From NCBI GenBank assembly GCA_902478945.1, contig CABSMX010000012.1, positions 1 through 31,074 on the forward strand: a stretch of DNA of 31,074 nucleotides, read 5' to 3'. A model generated the notes under the pieces. The model did no database searches. It saw only the letters and a list, made by a program, of their open reading frames with translations, and was not told the DNA's origin. The DNA comes from an uncultured Collinsella sp. (lineage in GTDB: Bacteria > Actinomycetota > Coriobacteriia > Coriobacteriales > Coriobacteriaceae). The translations under genes were made by a program, and so were the position numbers. Below, piece by piece: positions 15,946 through 23,817 of this stretch; positions within the stretch are counted from its first letter, which is position 1; the number at the start of each line of letters is the position of its first letter.

Positions 15946-15972
15946 CAAAGGAACTGTCCCTTTGTCACATTC
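15938..15972. repeat. Palindromic repeat, copy B, supplying the trmL stop
   Basis: GAATGTGACAAAGG (15938-15951) pairs perfectly with CCTTTGTCACATTC (15959-15972) around the centre AACTGTC. The last Met and the TGA of trmL (15940-15945) lie in its left arm. It could form an RNA hairpin right at the end of translation. Confidence 0.8.
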
Positions 15973-16041
15973 AAGCGCCACGCCGACGGCACACACGCCT
16001 AATTGATGCTCTAGATAAAGAGCCATCACTTTTAATCAGAA

Positions 16042-16065
16042 TTAACTAAAGTAAAATGAAGTTAA
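16042..16065 (+). promoter_or_regulatory. Candidate promoter/operator of the first P-loop ATPase gene
   Basis: TTAACT (16042-16047) and AGTTAA (16060-16065) form an inverted repeat with a 12-base centre holding a TAAAAT -10-like hexamer (16052-16057). It lies 24 bases before the GTG start at 16090. A repressor here would block transcription; the winged helix of the ATPase itself is a possible binder (inference). Confidence 0.4.
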
Positions 16066-16089
16066 ACGGCGGTGTGAAAGGAGAGCCTT

Positions 16090-17190
16090 GTGAAATATCT
16101 CGAGAACCCGTTTACCCCCAGTTTTGGTGAGGTTCCTGCCCATCTCGCTGGCAGACAACAGATTATTCGGGATTTGGACCGTGCCTTCTTGAGCCAGCGT
16201 AGGCGTCCAGAATTGACCTCGATCTTCTCAGGCGCGCGTGGAACCGGTAAAACCGCTCTCATGTCGTCGCTCGCGACAAGGGCGGAATCCCACGGCTGGA
16301 TTGCCGTAAAGACAACCGCGCTCCCGGGAATGCTTGAGGAAATCGAGTTCGGGGCGAAACGTGCTGCCGGCCATCTTATCGACCCGTCTAAGAACTTCGA
16401 AGTCACCGGCCTCGGAATTGCACCGCTCGGCAGCATCGAGGTCAATCGCGTTCACGATGCCTCAACCTGGCGTTATCGCATGAGCGATATCATCGACCAG
16501 CTCAACGAGGCGGGCACCGGTCTGCTCGTCACGGTTGACGAGGTAGACCCGACACTCGACGAGATGATTCAGCTCGCAGCGACGTATCAGCACTTTGTGA
16601 CCGATGGGAAACGCGTCGCGCTGCTCATGGCGGGGCTTCCCAACAACGTCTCGACGTTGCTGAACCATAAGACGGTCTCGTTCCTTCGCCGCGCCCAACA
16701 ATATCATCTGGGTCGCATTGCCGACTATGACGTACGCGAGGCCTTGATTCGCACAATCCAGGAAAACGATCGCCTGGCAGATGCTGAGGGAATCGATAGA
16801 GCCGTTCGCTCGATCTCTGGTTTTCCCTTCCTATTGCAACTCGTAGGCTACCGTGCCTGGGATCTCACAAGCGATTCGAAGGAAATCTCGTCACGCGACT
16901 TTGACCTGGGAATCAAAATCGCGCGCGACGAGATGGACGACCGAATCCTCGCGGCAACCTATCGGGAACTCACTGCAGAGGACAAGCGATTCCTCATCGC
17001 CATGCTCGATGACGAGGAAGAGTCCACCACCGCTGATCTTGTCGAGCGCCTTAAGCGTTCGCCGCAGCAGGTCTCCCGCTACCGACGCCGCATGATAGAT
17101 GCCGGCATCATCGGAGAACGAGGACGAGGGCTCGTCGCATTTGAATTGCCATTCTTCCGCGACTATCTCGCGGCTCAATGCGTGAAATAG
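16090..17190 (+). CDS. AAA/Orc-like ATPase with C-terminal winged helix (paralogue 1)
   Basis: A 366-residue P-loop protein of the AAA_16/Cdc6-like type. After the family lead NPFTPSFGEVPAHLAGR, Walker A is GARGTGKT (48-55) and Walker B is LLVTVDEVDP (about 155). The segment TVSFLRRAQQYHL marks the sensor region. The C-terminal 60 residues look like a winged helix (TADLVERLKRSPQQVSRYRRRMIDAGIIGERGRGLVAFELPFFRDYL), so DNA binding is plausible. GTG 16090 follows GGAGAG. It shares this layout with the leftward gene ending at 19737 and lies on the other side of the uvrA2 gene. Function unknown; such genes are scattered through Actinobacteria. Confidence 0.85.
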   Translation: MKYLENPFTPSFGEVPAHLAGRQQIIRDLDRAFLSQRRRPELTSIFSGARGTGKTALMSSLATRAESHGWIAVKTTALPGMLEEIEFGAKRAAGHLIDPSKNFEVTGLGIAPLGSIEVNRVHDASTWRYRMSDIIDQLNEAGTGLLVTVDEVDPTLDEMIQLAATYQHFVTDGKRVALLMAGLPNNVSTLLNHKTVSFLRRAQQYHLGRIADYDVREALIRTIQENDRLADAEGIDRAVRSISGFPFLLQLVGYRAWDLTSDSKEISSRDFDLGIKIARDEMDDRILAATYRELTAEDKRFLIAMLDDEEESTTADLVERLKRSPQQVSRYRRRMIDAGIIGERGRGLVAFELPFFRDYLAAQCVK

Positions 17191-17194
17191 GCAT

Positions 17195-17229
17195 CAATGA
17201 GGCAAAGGGGCTGTCCCTTTGCCTCATTG
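17195..17229. repeat. Palindromic repeat, copy C, between two convergent stops
   Basis: CAATGAGGCAAAGGG (17195-17209) pairs perfectly with CCCTTTGCCTCATTG (17215-17229) around GCTGT. It starts four bases after the stop of the first ATPase gene and ends one base before the stop of the uvrA2-like gene, so it probably ends both transcripts. Confidence 0.8.
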
Positions 17230-17230
17230 T

Positions 17231-19744
17231 CTATAGGTAGCGTCCGGTAATGCTCTTGGAGCAGACCGCGATATCCGCCGGCGTGCCGGCGCAGACGATT
17301 TGCCCGCCCGCATCGCCACCGCCCGGGCCCATGTCGATCACGTAATCGGCGTTACGGATAAGGTCGAGGTCGTGCTCGATCACGATAACCGTGGCGCCCT
17401 TGGCAACGAGGCCGTCAAACACGTTCAACAGCACCTGAACATCGAGCGGATGCAGGCCGATCGTGGGCTCGTCAAATACGAATACGGCATCATCCTGCAC
17501 GCGGCCCATCTCGCTCGCGAGCTTAAGGCGCTGCGCCTCGCCGCCCGAAAGCGCCGGTGTGGGCTCACCGAGCGTAAGATAGCCCAAGCCCAGGTCGTGC
17601 AAGGTCTGCAAGCGCATTTGAACCTTCTTGAGCCCCAGTGTGGCGTCGATGGCCTCGTCCACACTCATGTCCATGAGCTGCGGCAACGTAAGCAGACTCC
17701 CGTCCTTGCCCTCGCGATGGATATGCGAGGCAGCCTCGGCGTAGCGCGAACCACGGCATGCCGGGCAGACGATCTCGACATCGGGCAAAAACTGCACGTC
17801 GAGCGATATCGAACCCGTGCCATCGCACGTAGGGCAACGCAAGGCGCCGGTGTTGTAGCTAAAGGCGCCCGCCTTGTAGCCGGCTGCCTTGGCTTCGGGC
17901 GTACGGGCAAAGGCGCGGCGCAGCTCATCATGGATGTCGGCATAGGTTGCGACCGTCGAGCGCACGTTGGCGCCGATGGGCGTGGCGTCAATCAGGTTGG
18001 CACGGGCAATGCCTTCGGCGTCGACCCAGCGCACATGGCTTGGCAGGCGCTCGCCAGTTGCCTGAGCCTTGAGCGCCGGGATGAGCGTCTCGAGCACCAT
18101 CGTCGTCTTACCCGAACCCGAAACGCCCGTCACCGCGACAAGGCGGCCGCGCGGGATATCGACTTCGAGCGGCCTGACGGTATGGATGGTATCGGTTGCC
18201 ATGCGGATGTGGCCCTGGTCGAACATTTCGTCGTCAGTCACCTGCGGGCGCAAGCGTTTGGGGTCTGCGCGCAAAAACGGGGCGATGCGGCTGCCCTGCG
18301 ATTGTTCGACCTCGTCCACCGTACCGGCAGCGATCACTTTACCGCCGCCCGCTCCGGCAACGGGGCCCATCTCGACCAGATAGTCGGCTTCCGCCAGCAC
18401 GCGCGTGTCGTGGTCGACAACAACCACGGTGTTGCCGTCATCCACCAGATCGCGCATCACGCCCACCAAGCCGTCGACATTGGCAGGATGCAAGCCGATC
18501 GAGGGCTCATCCAGCACATAAAGCACGCCCGTCGATCGGTTGCGCACCACGCGGGCGAGCTGCACACGCTGGCGCTCACCCGTGGAGAGCGTGGCACCAG
18601 CGCGGTCGAGTGAAAGGTAATCGAGACCCAGGTCGACCAGACGACGGGCCACGCTCAAAAACGAATCGCAGATATCCGCTGCCATGGGCCGCATCTCGGG
18701 CGGCAAGGATACGGGCACCCCGCGCACCCACTCAATCGCCTCGCCCAGTGTCATGGCCGCGGCCTGCGCCAGATTGATACCGCGCACCTGGGGCTGGCGC
18801 GCAGCCTCGGAGAGACGCGTGCCGCCACAGTCGCGGCATGGCCCCTCGCGCAAAAAGCGTGCAACGCGTTTGAGGCCCTTATCGTCCTTAACCTTGGCGA
18901 GCGCATTCTCAACGGTATAGACGGCGTTGTAATAGGTAAAGTCGAGCGGCGTGGCGCCCTCGCCGTTTTTGGGAACGTAAAGAATGTGCTTTTTAACCGC
19001 CGGACCATGAAACACGATGTCGCGCTCTTGAGGCGTGAGCTGGTTAAACGGCACGTCGGTACGCACGCCCATCTCGCCTGCCACCTGCTTCATCAGATCC
19101 CACATGAGCGTGCCCCAGGGAAGGACCGCACCCTCGTTGATAGTCTTTGACTCGTCGGGCACCAGGCTCGCCTCGTCCACCTCGCGCATGACACCGGTGC
19201 CGCCACAGGTGGGGCATGCACCGCCACTGTTAAAGGCAAGGTCCTCGGCGCTCGGAGCGTAGAACTCGCGGCCGCACGTCGGACACGTGAGCGACAGGCC
19301 AGCCGCTACGTTGAGGCTTGGCTCCACACGCGCCCCGCAATGCGGGCACACGTGATGGGCGCAACGGCTAAAGAGCAGACGCAGGCTGTTGTTGAGCTCG
19401 GTCATGGTGCCAAAGGTGGAGCGCACGCCCGGCACGCTCGGACGCTGGTGCAGCGCGAGCGCCGCCGGCACGTGCAGTACCTCGTCCGCCTGGGCGTGTT
19501 CGGCCTGCGTCAGGCGACGTCGAGTATAGGTGCTAAGTGCTTCCAAGTAGCGACGCGAGCCCTCGGCATAAAGAACCCCCAGTGCCAGCGAACTCTTGCC
19601 CGAACCCGACACGCCGGCAATACCCACGAGCTTTCCCAGCGGGATATCAATATCGATGTCCTTAAGGTTATGGACACGCGCGCCACGCACCTCGATAGCC
19701 TGCGGGCTCATCTTCTGTTCCGTCACCTTTATCACCCTACTCAT
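17231..19744 (-). CDS. UvrA2-type excinuclease ABC subunit A paralogue
   Basis: An 837-residue double ABC ATPase of the UvrA class II type. It has two Walker A sites (both GVSGSGKS/T, about 43 and about 535), two signatures (LSTGERQR and LSGGEAQR), and zinc-finger cysteine pairs (CPHCGA, CPTCGR, CPTCGGTG, CRDCGG, CPTCDGTG, CPACRG). At 837 residues it is about 100 shorter than UvrA1, in line with loss of the UvrB-binding region. Class II members are linked to resistance to DNA-acting drugs rather than core repair. The ATG at 19744 overlaps the preceding ATPase gene by eight bases; another ATG at 19711 is possible. Co-transcribed with the ATPase gene. Confidence 0.9.
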   Translation of the reverse strand: MSRVIKVTEQKMSPQAIEVRGARVHNLKDIDIDIPLGKLVGIAGVSGSGKSSLALGVLYAEGSRRYLEALSTYTRRRLTQAEHAQADEVLHVPAALALHQRPSVPGVRSTFGTMTELNNSLRLLFSRCAHHVCPHCGARVEPSLNVAAGLSLTCPTCGREFYAPSAEDLAFNSGGACPTCGGTGVMREVDEASLVPDESKTINEGAVLPWGTLMWDLMKQVAGEMGVRTDVPFNQLTPQERDIVFHGPAVKKHILYVPKNGEGATPLDFTYYNAVYTVENALAKVKDDKGLKRVARFLREGPCRDCGGTRLSEAARQPQVRGINLAQAAAMTLGEAIEWVRGVPVSLPPEMRPMAADICDSFLSVARRLVDLGLDYLSLDRAGATLSTGERQRVQLARVVRNRSTGVLYVLDEPSIGLHPANVDGLVGVMRDLVDDGNTVVVVDHDTRVLAEADYLVEMGPVAGAGGGKVIAAGTVDEVEQSQGSRIAPFLRADPKRLRPQVTDDEMFDQGHIRMATDTIHTVRPLEVDIPRGRLVAVTGVSGSGKTTMVLETLIPALKAQATGERLPSHVRWVDAEGIARANLIDATPIGANVRSTVATYADIHDELRRAFARTPEAKAAGYKAGAFSYNTGALRCPTCDGTGSISLDVQFLPDVEIVCPACRGSRYAEAASHIHREGKDGSLLTLPQLMDMSVDEAIDATLGLKKVQMRLQTLHDLGLGYLTLGEPTPALSGGEAQRLKLASEMGRVQDDAVFVFDEPTIGLHPLDVQVLLNVFDGLVAKGATVIVIEHDLDLIRNADYVIDMGPGGGDAGGQIVCAGTPADIAVCSKSITGRYL

Positions 19745-20855
19745 GCCATAAAACTCGATCGCGAATGTACTCGCCCAGCATGGGCACGGTAAACCGGACG
19801 AGACCGTATCCGGCAGCCTCGATGACGCGCTCGCGAATCAGGCTTGCGCGATATTTGCTCGCCCAACTCTGAGTACGGTCGCAGCGCTCAATGATATCCG
19901 CCATACGCGTCGGTTTACCCTCGTCAACCGCCATGGCCTCGATAAAGAGGCGTTGCGGGCTGCGCAATCCATAATACAGGGGCGCGTCGACCGCTTCGTA
20001 GAACTCGGAGACGGCATCCGCATGGCCATCCTCGACATCGCACCTTTCAATGACCTGCGAGTTGCGTCGGACAGCAGAGCGCCACATGTAATAGCCCACC
20101 AGCTGAACCATATAGGGATGCCCCATGCTCTTGCGTGCCGCTAGATCCGCCGTCTCCGCGTCAACGTAAAGACCAGCGTCTTTGACCGTCTGGATATATG
20201 AATCGCGCACCTTGGGCAAAGAAATCGCCCCCAGCGTACGCTGCTGGGCACGGCGCAAAAACGTCACGCTCGGCTCTTCGAGCAAGTCATCAATCATACT
20301 GGGCAATCCAGCGAACACCAGCGCAAGACCGCGCTGGTCGCTATCGGGCAATCCCGTAGCATCCTGACCTCCGAGCACTTGCTGATAGAGAACGGCAAGA
20401 GCCGCCAGCTCCTCGATGGACGCAGACTGCGCCTCGTCAATCGCAAACAGTATGCCCTTTCCCGGCCCGAGTTTCTTGAGGCGTTCGTTGACTAACCCGC
20501 GCAACGTCTCGCCTTTTGCCCGCGCCGCCTCGACCGACATCCGACCAAACGACGGACCGAACTCCATTGACGTCACAACGGGTTTATTCGAGCGAAGCGC
20601 ATCGGCCAATCGGTCGCATAAGCCAAGCGAAGCGGAATCGGAGACAACCGCCCATCCGCGCTCATTGGCTAGACGTTGCAGCTCCCGCAGGAGAACCGTC
20701 TTGCCGCAGCCACGGTTTCCCGTAATGAGCATGAGCCTGCCCGGCGCTCCGGCGCCGTTATCGAGCCCTTCCTCAAAATCCTCGATGACCGACTCGCGAC
20801 CGATGAGTATCGGAGGCCGCTTGCCAGCCGTGGGCTTAAAGGGATTTGGATTCAT
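19737..20855 (-). CDS. AAA/Orc-like ATPase with C-terminal winged helix (paralogue 2)
   Basis: A 372-residue paralogue of the gene at 16090. Shared features are the NPFKPT lead, Walker A GNRGCGKT (46-53), Walker B ILFAIDEAQS (about 136-145), the SVTFLRRAQQ sensor segment and a C-terminal winged helix (SWASKYRASLIRERVIEAAGYGLVRFTVPMLGEYIRD). It overlaps the downstream uvrA2-like gene by eight bases, which suggests coupled translation. Start ATG 20855 follows GAGGAGG. Upstream, TTATACC tandem repeats and an inverted repeat look like an operator. It may regulate the operon or work with UvrA2, but no function is known. Confidence 0.85.
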   Translation of the reverse strand: MNPNPFKPTAGKRPPILIGRESVIEDFEEGLDNGAGAPGRLMLITGNRGCGKTVLLRELQRLANERGWAVVSDSASLGLCDRLADALRSNKPVVTSMEFGPSFGRMSVEAARAKGETLRGLVNERLKKLGPGKGILFAIDEAQSASIEELAALAVLYQQVLGGQDATGLPDSDQRGLALVFAGLPSMIDDLLEEPSVTFLRRAQQRTLGAISLPKVRDSYIQTVKDAGLYVDAETADLAARKSMGHPYMVQLVGYYMWRSAVRRNSQVIERCDVEDGHADAVSEFYEAVDAPLYYGLRSPQRLFIEAMAVDEGKPTRMADIIERCDRTQSWASKYRASLIRERVIEAAGYGLVRFTVPMLGEYIRDRVLWHE

Positions 20856-20881
20856 GTCGGCCTCCTCGGATTGGCAAACGC

Positions 20882-20920
20882 TGGTAATAGTTATACCAAC
20901 TTATACCGAGTTATACCAAT
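20882..20920 (-). repeat. Three TTATACC 10-mers plus inverted repeat (iteron-like operator)
   Basis: Three exact-period 10-mers, TTATACCAAC, TTATACCGAG and TTATACCAAT, fill 20891-20920. On the minus strand they read (C/T)GGTATAA and resemble -10 boxes. TGGTA (20882-20886) and TACCA (20894-20898) add an inverted repeat with a 7-base centre. The array lies 27-65 bases upstream of the ATPase start, so it is a good operator or promoter candidate. Confidence 0.55.
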
Positions 20921-20927
20921 AGCATAC

Positions 20928-20953
20928 GACAAAGGAACTGACCCTCTATCACC
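20928..20953 (-). repeat. Degenerate palindromic repeat, copy D, supplying a stop codon
   Basis: On the minus strand this reads as a diverged form of copy B: GTGATAGAGGG against GTGACAAAGGG, then TCAGTTCCTTTGTC against ACAGTTCCTTTGTC. The TGA stop of the TetM-like gene (20949-20951) is the TGA of its first arm, just as in trmL at copy B. Confidence 0.6.
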
Positions 20954-22952
20954 TATGGCCGAAAAACTCGGCGTCCGCCGCTCGCCAAGGGCGGAAGGTG
21001 GCGGGGTCGACCTTTACGTGCGCCGCGGCGGGTACGTCATACCATTTGACCGTGTAACCGGCGCCGTGAGAGCAAAAGACCGAGTCGGGCGTGTTGGGCA
21101 GATCGGCCTCGGGCTCATAGGCGGCAGCCTCGATTACGCGCTCGGCATCATGGCAAGCCGCATAGCCGGCAAACTCTAGGTACAGATGTCCGCGACCACT
21201 CGTGTAGGCAGCCACCTCCAGCGCGTAATCCTGCACCTCGGATGCCGGCACGCGGCCCACAAGATTCGCCCGGTCGCCCGCCATCGTCGGCGGCTCGCAC
21301 TCGGCACCCATGCGCGTAGCGTCTGACAACGCCCTGCCCACGCACTCCCCCGGCACCTCGAGCTCAAAGTGGTACCACGGCTCCAATAGCACCGCCGCGC
21401 CGGCCTCACGCGCCTGCATGAGTCCCTGTCGAATCGCGCGATACGTGGCCTGGCGAAAATCGCCGCCCTCGGTGTGTTTGACATGCGTACGGCCGCCCGT
21501 GAGCGTAATGCGCACATCGGTGATGGGCGAGCCGGTCAGCACGCCCAGGTGATCGCGCTCCATGGCGTTGGTGAGTGCCAAACGCTGCCAGTTAAGATCG
21601 AGCTCGTCGATCGAGGTCACGGTGCCAAACTGCACGCCCGAACCCACTGGCAACGGCTCCAGGCGCAGATGCACCTCGGCATAGTGGCGCAGTGGCTCAA
21701 AGTGGCCCACGCCCTCGACCGGCTGCGAAATGGTCTCCTTATAGAGAATGCCGCCGGGCTCAAACGCAATCGAAAGACCGAAGCGATCGGCCAGCACCCG
21801 CTGCACGACCTCGAGCTGCACGGCGCCCATCAACTGCAAGTGAATCTGCTCGAGATGCGTATTCCAGCTTACGCCGAGCATGGGGTCTTCGTCCGCCAGC
21901 TCAGTCAACGCTTTGAACACCGCATGGACGTCGTATTCGCCCGGCAGCACCGTATAGGTGAGGACCGGCGCAATGACGGGCGCATCGCCCGCGGGCTCCG
22001 CGCCCAGGGCGTCCCCCGGGCGAACGTGCGCAAGACCCGTCACGGCACAAATACCGCCAGCAGCAACTTCTTGGGCAAGCTCATACTTCTCGCCGTTATA
22101 GATGCGCACCTGGTCGATCTTTTGCTCCCAAGTGGAGGCGCCAGAACATCCCTCGACAACTTGCTTTGCACGCAGTACACCGCCCGTCACCTTGACCCAG
22201 GCAAGACACTCGCCACGGTCTCCACGACTCACGCGGTAGATACGCGCGGCGAACTCCTGGGGCCATGTTCGCTCACGCATCAGCGCGCATATGCCATCCA
22301 GCAGCTCGTCCACGCCTTGGTCCTTGAGCGCCGAGCCGGCAAAGCAGGGAAAGAGCTTGCGCTCGGCAACCATGCGCGACAGCGTTGCGACAGAAAGCTC
22401 GCCCGCTTCAAAAAACTCCTCGAGCGCCGCCTCGTCCAACGCAGCAGCGTCCTCCTGAACGGCCCCACCCACCAGCAGTTCGTTGGCGTCCAGGCAGCCT
22501 TCGGAAAGACGCTGCCCGAGCTGCGCCAGCAGTGCATCGCGGCCGGGATTCTCCAAATCGATTTTGTTGATAAAGATGAACGCCGGAATGTCATAGCGCG
22601 CAAGCAGGCGCCACAGGGTTTCGGTATGTCCCTGCACGCCATCGTTGGCACCCACAACCAAAATCGCGTAGTCCAGCGCGCGCAACGTGCGCTCCGCCTC
22701 GGCAGAAAAATCGACGTGGCCGGGCGCATCCACGAGCATGACGTGGGTATCGCCGTGGTCGAACACGGCCTGCGACGAGAAAATCGTAATGCCGCGCTCG
22801 CGCTCAATCTCGTTCGTATCCAGGTGCGAATCGCCATCGTCCACGCGGCCGCGCTTGCGAATGCGACCCGCGTTGAACAGCATGGCCTCGGCCAGCGTGG
22901 TCTTGCCGGCATCGACATGCGCCAAGATTCCAACGACCGCTTGCTTCGACAT
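20949..22952 (-). CDS. TetM/TetO-like translation GTPase (EF-G family)
   Basis: A 667-residue translational GTPase with the domain order of tetracycline ribosomal protection proteins. G1 is AHVDAGKTT (11-19), G2 RGITI (53-57), G3 DAPGH (75-79), G4 NKID (129-132) and G5 GSA. Domain II follows, then the domain IV region (LTGGRTHVKHTEGGDFR) and a C-terminal domain V. In TetM the domain IV tip is a Ser-Pro-Val loop that meets the drug site; here the matching tip is HVKHT, so tetracycline protection should not be assumed. The N-terminal ATG at 23021 is rejected for ATG 22952, which follows GAGGAG. It may instead help ribosomes under other stresses. Confidence 0.9.
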   Translation of the reverse strand: MSKQAVVGILAHVDAGKTTLAEAMLFNAGRIRKRGRVDDGDSHLDTNEIERERGITIFSSQAVFDHGDTHVMLVDAPGHVDFSAEAERTLRALDYAILVVGANDGVQGHTETLWRLLARYDIPAFIFINKIDLENPGRDALLAQLGQRLSEGCLDANELLVGGAVQEDAAALDEAALEEFFEAGELSVATLSRMVAERKLFPCFAGSALKDQGVDELLDGICALMRERTWPQEFAARIYRVSRGDRGECLAWVKVTGGVLRAKQVVEGCSGASTWEQKIDQVRIYNGEKYELAQEVAAGGICAVTGLAHVRPGDALGAEPAGDAPVIAPVLTYTVLPGEYDVHAVFKALTELADEDPMLGVSWNTHLEQIHLQLMGAVQLEVVQRVLADRFGLSIAFEPGGILYKETISQPVEGVGHFEPLRHYAEVHLRLEPLPVGSGVQFGTVTSIDELDLNWQRLALTNAMERDHLGVLTGSPITDVRITLTGGRTHVKHTEGGDFRQATYRAIRQGLMQAREAGAAVLLEPWYHFELEVPGECVGRALSDATRMGAECEPPTMAGDRANLVGRVPASEVQDYALEVAAYTSGRGHLYLEFAGYAACHDAERVIEAAAYEPEADLPNTPDSVFCSHGAGYTVKWYDVPAAAHVKVDPATFRPWRAADAEFFGHR

Positions 22953-23257
22953 GGCTCTCCTCTTATTACAAGCCCATCGCACGCGGCAACGGGCGTTCAC
23001 GCTCCACACTGGATGATACAATTTACGGGCCGGCGGGCGAAGCGGGCCCTATCCCCCGACCGAGCTCATCGCCCCGCGTTGCCGCGCGGCGATTTTCGTA
23101 GGTTCGCGCCTTGCGAAAGCCGGCACCTCCCCTTTTTGTCTGCCCTGGCTCATCCGGGGCGGTAACAATGCGAACCCCACAACAACGCGTTTTACCAAAA
23201 ATGGCCCCACTCGGGGCCATTTTCATTTCGGTGAAACGCTGGTATGTGACTCAGCCT
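22953..23257. other. 305-bp intergenic region with several strong RNA-like hairpins; function unknown
   Basis: No convincing protein is encoded. On the plus strand a TACAAT -10-like box (23017-23022, with TTCACG 15 bases before it) could start a transcript of about 200 bases holding: an ATCGCC-cCGCG hairpin (about 23069-23094) followed by TTTT; an outer helix GGTTCGC/GCGAACC (about 23101 and about 23170) enclosing a CTT-GCGA-AAG GNRA hairpin and GCCCTGG-CTCAT-CCGGGGC; and a terminator at 23197. The same bases can fold on the minus strand as the leader of the TetM-like gene. No known RNA family could be matched by eye. Confidence 0.4.
23197..23226. terminator. Bidirectional terminator
   Basis: AAAATGGCCCC (23198-23208) pairs perfectly with GGGGCCATTTT (23213-23223) around ACTC, with A/T runs on both sides. 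It can end the leftward GNAT gene and a possible rightward RNA. Confidence 0.85.
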
Positions 23258-23749
23258 TTATGCCTCGCGCAGCCAGTCAAACGCGACACGCGGCGTGCCG
23301 TCTGACACATATACGATACCGGCGCGCTTAAACCCGGCCTTGGCGATGGCGCTCTGCATGGGCAGGTTGTCTTGGTGTGTGTCGATACGCAGATGGTCGA
23401 TGCGTTCCTTGGCAAAGGCAAACATCGCGGCCGCGATACCGTGCACGGTGCCGTCGGACGCCACACGGTGCAGCACGGCGTACGGGGCGTCGCTGCGCCA
23501 TTGGCCGTCCTCAATTACGTCATAGCACTCGTCCGGGCCCGGCAAAAAGGCAAACGTCGCCACCGCGCGGCCGTCGACTTCGCACACATAGCTGCCACCG
23601 GCGGCTATATCGGCAGCTAGCTGCTCGGTAGAAGGTGTGCCCTCGGGCCACTGCGTGGCGTTGCCATGCGCGCGCATAAAGGCGCGGGCCACGTCATAGA
23701 TAGCCATGACGGCGGGAATGTCGGTATCGAGGGTTTTTCTGATCATCAC
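23258..23749 (-). CDS. GNAT family N-acetyltransferase
   Basis: A 163-residue GCN5-related acetyltransferase, which transfers acetyl from acetyl-CoA to an amine. The N-terminal MIRKTLDTDIPAVMAIYDVARAFM helix, central strands (YVCEVDGRAVATFAFLPGP), the acyl-CoA region (VLHRVASDGTVHGIAAAMFAFAKE, where Arg/Gly-xx-Gly is diverged) and NLPMQSAIAKAGFKRAGIVYV are the usual order. The substrate cannot be told. The start is one of two adjacent ATGs (23749 or 23746); the Shine-Dalgarno is weak. Divergent from the zinc-ribbon gene. Confidence 0.85.
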   Translation of the reverse strand: MMIRKTLDTDIPAVMAIYDVARAFMRAHGNATQWPEGTPSTEQLAADIAAGGSYVCEVDGRAVATFAFLPGPDECYDVIEDGQWRSDAPYAVLHRVASDGTVHGIAAAMFAFAKERIDHLRIDTHQDNLPMQSAIAKAGFKRAGIVYVSDGTPRVAFDWLREA

Positions 23750-23767
23750 GCGGCGACCTTACGTTTA

Positions 23768-23799
23768 TTGGTATCACTTTGGTTGAGCAATGATACCAA
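23768..23799. promoter_or_regulatory. Inverted repeat TTGGTATCA-N14-TGATACCAA in the divergent promoter
   Basis: A 9-bp perfect inverted repeat lies between the GNAT gene and the zinc-ribbon gene, 18 bases from the latter's start. The half-site resembles the TTGGTATAAC iterons at 20891-20920, although one 10-mer likeness in 31 kb is not strong evidence on its own. Confidence 0.45.
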
Positions 23800-23817
23800 C
23801 GTTTGGAGAGGGGCGCG

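Noticed and set aside
17300..18613. 437-residue plus-strand open frame
   Set aside because: Shadow of the uvrA2-like gene on the other strand.
20949..22952. Acquired tetracycline-resistance gene
   Set aside because: Base composition matches the neighbours, no mobile element flanks it, and the TetM Ser-Pro-Val loop is missing.
21474..23165. 563-residue plus-strand open frame
   Set aside because: Shadow of the TetM-like gene, whose GTPase motifs are intact on the other strand.
22953..23257. SRP RNA, tmRNA or RNase P RNA
   Set aside because: The conserved cores (GGAAGNAGCAGC, tmRNA tRNA-like ends, GAGGAAAGTCC) are not seen on either strand.
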